Of a stretch of 64,000 nt of DNA, positions 58,194 through 64,000 are shown in pieces. The number at the start of each line of letters is the position of its first letter. Positions within the stretch are counted from its first letter, which is position 1. The stretch is from assembly GCF_009689585.1 (NCBI RefSeq), contig NZ_AP018694.1:2681001-2745000 (forward strand), read 5' to 3'. The DNA comes from Aquipluma nitroreducens. Its GTDB lineage: Bacteria; Bacteroidota; Bacteroidia; Bacteroidales; Prolixibacteraceae. The notes beneath the pieces were generated by a model that saw nothing but the letters and a program-made list of their open reading frames with translations, was not told where the DNA came from and did not search any database. The position numbers and the translations under genes are program-made.

Positions 58194-59015
58194 ATGAAAA
58201 CAATTTATTGGCGGCAAGTGGGAATTGCTCAATTCCTGCTGCTAGTCTTACTTTTAGCGTCGTGCAATCTGATCGAATATCATCCTTATGATTTGAATTC
58301 TAAGAACCAGCCATCGAACCTGAATGAAACTTACATTTCCCGGATTGAAGCATTGAGTGACGAAAAAGATACGATTCGGTTTGTTTTTATGGGCGATACT
58401 CAGCGCTATTACGATGAAACCAGCGATTTTGTGAATAGCGTAAATAAACGCAGCGATATTGACTTTGTTATTCACGGAGGCGATATTACCGATTTCGGAA
58501 TGAGCAAAGAGTATCTGTGGATTCATGACATCATGAAAAACCTGAAGGTTCCTTACGTTGCCCTGATTGGAAATCATGACGTTTTGGGCCATGGGAAAGA
58601 AGTATATAATAAGATTTATGGCGATTTTAACTTCTCATTCAAATTCAGGAAAACACGTTTTATTTGCCTGAATACAAATGCTCTTGAGTTCGATTATTCA
58701 ACGCCTGTTCCTGATTTTGATTATATGGCTGGCTTTTTAAACGATACGGCATCAATTGACCGGACTGTGGTTGTGATGCACTCACCACCGTTTGACGATC
58801 AGTTCAATAACAATTCGGGATCAATGTTTAACTACCTTCTTGAACATTACAATAACCTGCTGTTTTGCCTCCATGCCCACCGCCATGAGCTTAGTGTAAA
58901 CGATTATTATAAAAACGGGATACTGTATTATGGATGCGACGACATATCTGGCCGTAATTACCTTTTATTCACTCTCGTTGGAAATTCATATTCTTATCGT
59001 GTCGTCAATTTTTAA
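58194..59015 (+). CDS. calcineurin-like metallophosphoesterase lipoprotein
   Basis: The 273-residue product has a lipoprotein signal (LLLASC) and the metallophosphoesterase motifs GDTQRYY, GGDITDFG, GNHDVLG, MHSPPF and HAHRHEL, which supply the two-metal site. It acts outside the inner membrane on an unknown phosphate ester. It lies between cobQ and cobO but has no evident tie to cobalamin. A small secreted protein gene follows ten bases later. Confidence 0.85.
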   Translation: MKTIYWRQVGIAQFLLLVLLLASCNLIEYHPYDLNSKNQPSNLNETYISRIEALSDEKDTIRFVFMGDTQRYYDETSDFVNSVNKRSDIDFVIHGGDITDFGMSKEYLWIHDIMKNLKVPYVALIGNHDVLGHGKEVYNKIYGDFNFSFKFRKTRFICLNTNALEFDYSTPVPDFDYMAGFLNDTASIDRTVVVMHSPPFDDQFNNNSGSMFNYLLEHYNNLLFCLHAHRHELSVNDYYKNGILYYGCDDISGRNYLLFTLVGNSYSYRVVNF

Positions 59016-59025
59016 CTGCTGATTC

Positions 59026-59649
59026 ATGAAGTTTTTTTCTTGTATTTTTTTGCTCGTATCTATTCTTTGTATAGCTCAGCTTCACGCCAATCCACCGCAC
59101 GACGAAAAACTTACGTTGTATAAAAAAAGATGGGATAGGCTGATGCCCAACCAATCAAAGCTACAATTTGCCGGATCGATGGGAATGTTTTCTGGCGGAC
59201 CCGGGTGGAGTTATGGAAAACGGGATCAATGGGAAACCGATTTGTATCTTGGTTTTATTCCGGAAATTGATGAGATTGAGGGACACATGACCACCACGCT
59301 CAAACAAACTTATACCCCTTTCAGATTTCGCTTGAATGAGTTTATCAGCGTGGAACCTGTTACTACTGGCATTTATATCACCAAAATCTTCGGTGAGTAT
59401 TTTTGGAGTAAATTGCCGGAAAGGTATCCGAAAAATTATTATTTCTGGGCAGTAAATACGCGGTTCAATATTTTTGTTGGGCAATCGTTTGTTTTTAAAA
59501 TGGGAACTAAAACATTGGGCAAAGAGTTGTCGTTTTTTTACGAGTTTAACACGAATGACCTCTATTTAATAAGCGCTTTTGGAAATAAAACGATTGGATT
59601 AAAAGATATTGTTGGGCTTTCTTTTGGGATACGATACCGCGTCTTTTGA
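59026..59649 (+). CDS. secreted beta-rich protein, probable outer-membrane protein
   Basis: The 207-residue product has a signal peptide (to QLHA) and aromatic-rich alternating segments, ending FGIRYRVF with a C-terminal Phe, so a small beta-barrel is likely. It has no catalytic motif I can name. It follows the metallophosphoesterase gene by ten bases and probably acts with it at the cell envelope. Confidence 0.65.
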   Translation: MKFFSCIFLLVSILCIAQLHANPPHDEKLTLYKKRWDRLMPNQSKLQFAGSMGMFSGGPGWSYGKRDQWETDLYLGFIPEIDEIEGHMTTTLKQTYTPFRFRLNEFISVEPVTTGIYITKIFGEYFWSKLPERYPKNYYFWAVNTRFNIFVGQSFVFKMGTKTLGKELSFFYEFNTNDLYLISAFGNKTIGLKDIVGLSFGIRYRVF

Positions 59650-59699
59650 GTTGAGTAACGAATTGGTTTCGAAACAGATATTTATAAAACAAAATAAAA

Positions 59700-60227
59700 A
59701 TGAATACAGGATTAGTTCACATTTATACAGGAGAAGGAAAAGGTAAAACCACTGCTGCGGTTGGGTTGGCAGTTCGTGCATTAGGTCACGGAATGACTGT
59801 TTGCTATGCTCATTTTAATAAGCGGCCTGAGTTGTATGGTTACCACGAAATTCAGAGTTTGCAGAAACTGGGTGCCACAATCCTCGGATTTACCGAAGGA
59901 CATTGGTCGTTTAACCCAAAAGTTACCCGCGAGAGTAGTCGCGAAGATGTTAAAAACGGACTGATTCAACTGACCGGATTTATCCAGGGGAAAACCCCCG
60001 ATTTGCTGATCTTAGACGAGATTCTGATTTCGGTGCGCGATGGCATTTTGGCTGAAGACGAATTGCTCGAATTTATTGCGCAAAAGCCAGCCAAGCTCGA
60101 ACTGGTATTGACTGGTCGGTGCGCCACTGATGGACTGATTGAGGTGGCCGATTACGTGAGCAACATTCAAAAAGTAAAGCATCCGTTCGACCGAAAAATT
60201 TACAGCCGCGAAGGAATCGAGTTTTAA
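59700..60227 (+). CDS. cobO: cob(I)yrinic acid a,c-diamide adenosyltransferase
   Basis: The 175-residue product has the P-loop IYTGEGKGKTTAAVGLAVRALGHG (in sections) and DLLILDEILISVRDGIL of the CobA/CobO/BtuR family. It transfers adenosine from ATP to cob(I)alamin or its precursors. The length is normal. It resumes the cobalamin locus after the two envelope genes. Confidence 0.94.
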   Translation: MNTGLVHIYTGEGKGKTTAAVGLAVRALGHGMTVCYAHFNKRPELYGYHEIQSLQKLGATILGFTEGHWSFNPKVTRESSREDVKNGLIQLTGFIQGKTPDLLILDEILISVRDGILAEDELLEFIAQKPAKLELVLTGRCATDGLIEVADYVSNIQKVKHPFDRKIYSREGIEF

Positions 60228-60274
60228 TTGGGTGACTTAAGTTCTGCAAAATCTATATTGTCGTCTTTCTTTTC

Positions 60275-60358
60275 ACCCCAAACCCCTGAAGGGGCTTTGA
60301 TCACAAACATCGCAATCGACTGTAGCTGAGACAAGTCCCCTTTAGGGGATTTAGGGGT
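60275..60358. repeat. dispersed inverted repeat, ACCCCAAACCCC family, copy 2
   Basis: ACCCCAAACCCCTGAAGGGG at the left and CCCCTTTAGGGGATTTAGGG at the right, matching copy 1 at 14171-14255 in both arms. The 281-base gap 60228-60508 otherwise shows nothing. Confidence 0.75.
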
Positions 60359-60517
60359 TGTTAATAAAGCGAACACGACATTGTTTCTTTCTCATTACTT
60401 AAATAGACCGGAACAATCAAAAAATGTTGAGATTCTGGCTCAAAGTAGTATCGAATGGTTACGAATGACTAATTTTGACCGATTTTAAACCGAAAATAAC
60501 AGCGCCGCGTGATTGAA

Positions 60518-61540
60518 ATGCAACAAAAATACCTTCGGTGGGCTTTTTATTTAGCCGGATTATTGATCCTGCTTGTTGCTTCGGTGGTTTTATCGCTGTC
60601 GGTTGGCGAAATGAACCTCGGCTTCATGGACATTTTCAGCATTCTTGGGAAAGGACATGAAAGCATGGAATACACAATCCTGAGCCAGATTCGCATACCA
60701 CGAGTTTTGCTCGGAGTTGCGGTTGGTGGATCGCTCAGCCTTTCAGGAATATTGTTGCAGGGTATTTACCGCAATCCACTGGTTGAACCTTACACGCTGG
60801 GCATTTCGGGAGGAGCGTCGCTGGGCGTGGCCTTTGTTATTGTGTTCGGACTGCATCAATTGGTAGGTTCGTTTGTGTTGCCATTGGCCGGTTTTGCTGG
60901 TTCTTTCCTGATTATTTTTCTGGTTTACACCATCAGCACCCGCAGTGGTCGCGTCAATATTCAAAGCATGCTGCTTACCGGGGTAATGATCAGTTTTATT
61001 GCTTCATCGTCGATGATGCTTTTGATGGCAACAACCAGCTCCGAAAACCTGCACGGTATCATTTTCTGGATCATGGGCTCGCTCGATGAACCCGACATGT
61101 CGCTGATATACATTACACTGATCATTTCGGTGGGTGCGCTTATTGTTTCGTATTTGTTTGTACAACCGCTCAATGCGTTACGGCTTGGAGAAGAAAAAGC
61201 CAAACATCTCGGAATTAACACCGATTTGTCGATCAAGCTCCTGTTTTTGCTGGCATCGCTGCTTGCCGGAGTCTCGGTAGCTGTTGCCGGGGTCATTGGT
61301 TTTGTTGGGTTGATCATTCCTCACCTGATGCGCCTTTTGGTGGGTTCCGATTACCGTATTTTGCTGATCAGTTCCTTTTTGTCGGGCTCTATTTTTTTGG
61401 TGCTTTCGGACGTGATTGCCCGCACCATTATATCGCCCAACGAGCTTCCCATCGGTGTGATCACCGGAATCGTTGGTGGAATTGCATTTTTACTGATGAT
61501 CAGCCGTTCGTCGTACCGTTCACTCAATAAAAGCCGATGA
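60518..61540 (+). CDS. btuC: cobalamin/iron-type ABC transporter permease
   Basis: The 340-residue product (ATG 60518; a GTG at 60509 would add three) has about ten hydrophobic helices of the FecCD/BtuC family, with RIPRVLLGVAVGGSLSLSGILLQGIYRNPL and FVGLIIPHLMRLLVG. The family includes iron-siderophore and cobalamin permeases. The locus and the partner BtuF gene favour cobalamin. It overlaps the ATPase gene by four bases. Confidence 0.87.
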   Translation: MQQKYLRWAFYLAGLLILLVASVVLSLSVGEMNLGFMDIFSILGKGHESMEYTILSQIRIPRVLLGVAVGGSLSLSGILLQGIYRNPLVEPYTLGISGGASLGVAFVIVFGLHQLVGSFVLPLAGFAGSFLIIFLVYTISTRSGRVNIQSMLLTGVMISFIASSSMMLLMATTSSENLHGIIFWIMGSLDEPDMSLIYITLIISVGALIVSYLFVQPLNALRLGEEKAKHLGINTDLSIKLLFLLASLLAGVSVAVAGVIGFVGLIIPHLMRLLVGSDYRILLISSFLSGSIFLVLSDVIARTIISPNELPIGVITGIVGGIAFLLMISRSSYRSLNKSR

Positions 61541-62355
61541 GTAATATCCTGAACATTCAAAACCTGTGTTGCGGGTATCCAAAATTTCAATTGTTGGATA
61601 TTAACATCGACATTCCCAAGGGTTCATTCGCCGGAATTATCGGGCCAAACGGTTCAGGAAAAACCACGCTTTTCCGCGCCATCACCGGAACGCTTGGCCT
61701 GAAATCAGGAAAAATATTGCTTTCGGATAAGAACCTGAAGTCATTTTCATTGCGCGATCGGGCGCAAAACATTGCCATTGTCAGCCAGTTTATCGAAGCA
61801 GGCGACATGACAGTAGAAGATTACGTGCTGATGGGACGGATTCCGTATCACAGCCGGTTCAATTTTTTCGAGACTGACGACGATTTTGAGATTGCCCGCA
61901 AATACATGGAAATGACTGATACCTGGCGTTTCAAGGATCAACTGATGTCGGAGTTGAGCGGCGGGGAACAGCAGTTGGCCGGGATAGCCCGCGCCCTGAC
62001 ACAGCAGCCACAACTGCTTTTGCTCGACGAACCTACTTCGCACCTCGATATCACACACCAGGTGCATATTCTGAATGTGTTGCAGCAGCTCAATCAGGAA
62101 ATGGGGCTATCGGTTTTGATGGTCATTCACGACCTGAATTTAGCTTCGGAATATTGCGATTGGCTTATCCTTGTTAATCAAGGGAAAATTCATACTCAGG
62201 GCACTCCGGAAGAAGTGCTGACTTTCCAAAACATCGAGGATGTTTATCAAACCGTGGTGGTCACCCAGAACAACCCGCTTTCTGGAAAACCCGCTATTTT
62301 TCTGGCATCGCAAAAGGTACTGAAAGAAATTCAGGAGAAATTGGCGAAAAAGTGA
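61537..62355 (+). CDS. btuD: cobalamin/iron-type ABC transporter ATP-binding protein
   Basis: The 272-residue product has the Walker A GPNGSGKTTLFRAITG, the signature LSGGEQQLAGIARAL and the Walker B LLLLDEPTSHLDI, followed by the switch VMVIHDLN. It powers the permease above. Its start overlaps the end of btuC. It completes the cobalamin locus. Confidence 0.9.
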   Translation: MSNILNIQNLCCGYPKFQLLDINIDIPKGSFAGIIGPNGSGKTTLFRAITGTLGLKSGKILLSDKNLKSFSLRDRAQNIAIVSQFIEAGDMTVEDYVLMGRIPYHSRFNFFETDDDFEIARKYMEMTDTWRFKDQLMSELSGGEQQLAGIARALTQQPQLLLLDEPTSHLDITHQVHILNVLQQLNQEMGLSVLMVIHDLNLASEYCDWLILVNQGKIHTQGTPEEVLTFQNIEDVYQTVVVTQNNPLSGKPAIFLASQKVLKEIQEKLAKK

Positions 62356-62413
62356 TTTAGCGTCTTGTGTTTTAATGTCGTAAAGGCTAATTCTTTTGTC
62401 AATTTTTCAATAG

Positions 62414-62471
62414 TTCAAAAATTGTATGTAAAATTTGAAGTATAATTCAAAAATTGTATGTAAAATTTGAA
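62414..62471. repeat. two direct 26-base repeats upstream of the DUF4143 ATPase gene
   Basis: Copies at 62414-62439 and 62446-62471 are identical, each starting TTCAAAAATTGTATG and ending AAAATTTGAA, separated by six bases (32-base period, about three helical turns). Each copy has TTCAAA/TTTGAA ends that pair. The position, 57 bases before the ATG, fits a regulator site. Confidence 0.75.
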
Positions 62472-62527
62472 TTACATCGAAACTTTATTTGTAGATTTGT
62501 TTCTGAATTTAAGTAAAAACTTCCTGA

Positions 62528-63661
62528 ATGATACTGATAAAAAGAGATTTACAGGAAATTATCGAAGGAAACCTGTTTAAGCGGAAAGCGATTATCCTTT
62601 TGGGAGCCCGGCAGGTTGGAAAAACTACGCTTTGTAAACAGGTAGCAGATAAACTGGGTTTACCCACCCTTTTCTTGAACTGCGATGAACCAGAACCCCG
62701 AAGCCTGTTGACTGACACCAATTTATTGCGATTGAAGCAGTTAATCGGTTCTTCAAAACTAATTATAATTGACGAGGCCCAGCGGGTAAAAAACATAGGA
62801 TTAACTTTAAAAATTATTATCGACAACATCGCTGAAGTGCAGGTAATTGTTACTGGGTCGTCATCGTTGGATATTGCCAATGAAATAAACGAGCCGCTCA
62901 CGGGAAGAAAGTATGAATACAATGTTTTTCCTTTTTCTACCAGCGAACTAGTTCAAAACAGTAGTTTTCTTTCCGAACGTCAACTGCTTGAGCAACGTCT
63001 TATTTACGGGCAATACCCTGAGGTAGTGAATAATCCGGCCGAAGCCCGGGAAACGCTGATAAACAATCTGAATAGTTATTTGTACAAAGATTTGCTCGCC
63101 ATCAATGATGTGAGAAAGTCATCACAACTCGAAAAACTTGTCGAGGCGTTGGCCTTACAGATTGGAAGTGAGGTGTCGTACAACGAACTGGCCCAATTAC
63201 TTCATTCCAATCCGCATACGATTGAGCGGTATATCGATCTGTTGGAGCAAAGCTTTGTGTTGTTCAGGTTACAAGCCTATAGCGGGAATGTGAGAAATGA
63301 GATTAAGAAGGGCAGAAAGATTTATTTTTGCGACACAGGCATACGGAATGCAATTATTGGAAACTTTAACAGTTTGAATCTGAGGCAAGACGTTGGTGCT
63401 TTGTGGGAGAATTTTTTCATAGCCGAACGAATAAAGTACCACCATTATCGGCGAAATTTTGTTAAGAGTTATTTCTGGAGAAGTTTTCAGCAGCAAGAAA
63501 TTGATTTTATTGAGGTAGAGAACGCTGAAATTACCACTTTTGAAATGAAATGGAACAAAAATAAAAGGGGAAGTTTGCCGGCAACTTTTGCCAACGCCTA
63601 TACTGTAAAGAACAGTCATACAGTAACTCCTGAAAATTATACCGATTTTTTATTGGCGTAA
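62528..63661 (+). CDS. DUF4143 ATP-binding protein (AAA_14-type)
   Basis: The 377-residue product has the Walker A LLGARQVGKTTLCKQV, Walker B LIIIDEAQRV and sensor VTGSSSLDIAN of the AAA_14 ATPases. A helical middle holds a winged-helix-like part (ALQIGSEVSYNELAQLL), and the C-terminal DUF4143 part ends in a nuclease-like KSYFWRSFQQQEIDFIEVEN segment with FEMKWNK. Function is unknown; members occur as stand-alone accessory genes and vary between strains. It has no evident tie to the cobalamin locus. Confidence 0.87.
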   Translation: MILIKRDLQEIIEGNLFKRKAIILLGARQVGKTTLCKQVADKLGLPTLFLNCDEPEPRSLLTDTNLLRLKQLIGSSKLIIIDEAQRVKNIGLTLKIIIDNIAEVQVIVTGSSSLDIANEINEPLTGRKYEYNVFPFSTSELVQNSSFLSERQLLEQRLIYGQYPEVVNNPAEARETLINNLNSYLYKDLLAINDVRKSSQLEKLVEALALQIGSEVSYNELAQLLHSNPHTIERYIDLLEQSFVLFRLQAYSGNVRNEIKKGRKIYFCDTGIRNAIIGNFNSLNLRQDVGALWENFFIAERIKYHHYRRNFVKSYFWRSFQQQEIDFIEVENAEITTFEMKWNKNKRGSLPATFANAYTVKNSHTVTPENYTDFLLA

Positions 63662-63717
63662 TTTCATTTGTATTTGCCCCAAAAGCCGTAAATTCACCAA
63701 ACTTTAAAACTCACCCA

Positions 63718-64000
63718 ATGAATCCTTTGATTGATAATTTTGTGAGCTCAAAACGTATCGCAGTGATTGGTATGTCCCGTTCAGGTAAGAAATTTGGCAA
63801 CATGGCTGCAAAAGAGTTGAAAACAAAAGGCTATGAAATTTTTCCAATTCACCCCGAAGCCCAGGAGATTGAAGGAATGAACTGTTTCCCTAACCTTAAA
63901 AGTTTAAGTGGGAAGGTGGATGGTGTATGGATTTCGATACCGCCCAGGAATGTTTCATCGGTTTTGGAAGAAGCCGCTCTTATTGGCCTGAAAAACATAT
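63718..64000 (+). CDS. CoA-binding domain protein, cut by the window edge
   Basis: A frame opens with ATG 63718 and runs off the end, giving 94 residues. The Rossmann-type start RIAVIGMSRSGKKFGNMAAKELK (in sections) and the segment YEIFPIHPEAQEIEGMNCFPNLKSL match the CoA-binding (YccU-like) family, which is about 120-140 residues long. So only the last part is missing. Its role is not established. Confidence 0.83.
   Translation, partial: MNPLIDNFVSSKRIAVIGMSRSGKKFGNMAAKELKTKGYEIFPIHPEAQEIEGMNCFPNLKSLSGKVDGVWISIPPRNVSSVLEEAALIGLKNI

Overview
The window reads as chromosome of a Bacteroidota bacterium, probably of the Bacteroidales/Marinilabiliales type. Evidence: promoter -7 boxes of the TAnnTTTG form ahead of many genes, weak Shine-Dalgarno signals, TonB receptors of CarboxypepD_reg type, and typical families (DUF4249, DUF5020, DUF6132, DUF2202, UPF0251/DUF134). 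Base composition is moderate to AT-rich. No rRNA, tRNA, CRISPR array or intact insertion sequence was seen. Family names come from recognised motifs, not from database searches.

Layout. 1-8.6 kb is general metabolism: a small membrane protein, TetR regulator plus FabF, an AzgA-type purine permease with a Tsx-like outer-membrane protein, a Tat-exported aldo/keto reductase, an acyl-CoA ligase and a DUF2461 protein. 8.9-15.1 kb is a long leftward operon for sulfane-sulfur and thiol redox: DUF2892, thioredoxins, a NapH-like ferredoxin, an SQR-like flavoprotein, a rhodanese, and a CoA-disulfide reductase carrying three rhodanese domains. A divergent Crp/Fnr regulator faces it. 16.0-19.3 kb is an ECF sigma/anti-sigma operon with several small secreted proteins. 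19.4-25.4 kb runs leftward: UPF0251 regulator, NifX-like protein, DUF5320-like protein, LysR regulator, YeiH-type exporter, ChrA-type transporter, a second SQR-like flavoprotein and a 52-residue protein. 26.5-31.6 kb encodes two YeeE/YedE sulfur-import proteins, a membrane cytochrome b, an octaheme tetrathionate reductase-type cytochrome c, a thioredoxin lipoprotein and DUF6132. 33.1-34.1 kb holds a second UPF0251/zinc-ribbon/NifX set.

The 8.9-34 kb stretch looks like one sulfur-redox island. A shared palindrome, TGAGCATTTGCTCA or near matches, sits in the promoters of both UPF0251 operons and of the octaheme cytochrome operon. This suggests a small regulon linking the iron-sulfur/NifX genes to thiosulfate/tetrathionate metabolism, and it is the most system-like observation here.

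34.3-46.8 kb is mixed: TcdA, a TlpA-like protein, a TonB receptor with DUF4249 lipoprotein, TrpS, a nuclease-like/HicB-like pair, a B12-binding radical SAM protein, an NAD(P)-binding protein and MarC. 46.9-62.4 kb is a cobalamin salvage and late-synthesis locus with two near-identical cobalamin riboswitches. The first precedes a PP-loop (Dph6-like) protein, BtuF, CobD and CbiB. The second precedes a BtuB-like receptor, CobU, CobT, CobS, CobC and CobQ, followed by CobO and BtuCD. No corrin-ring genes are present, so the locus fits uptake and remodelling of corrinoids unless ring genes lie elsewhere. The window ends with a DUF4143 ATPase and a truncated CoA-binding protein. Several families of short inverted repeats are scattered between genes, and a few appear to have entered coding sequence.
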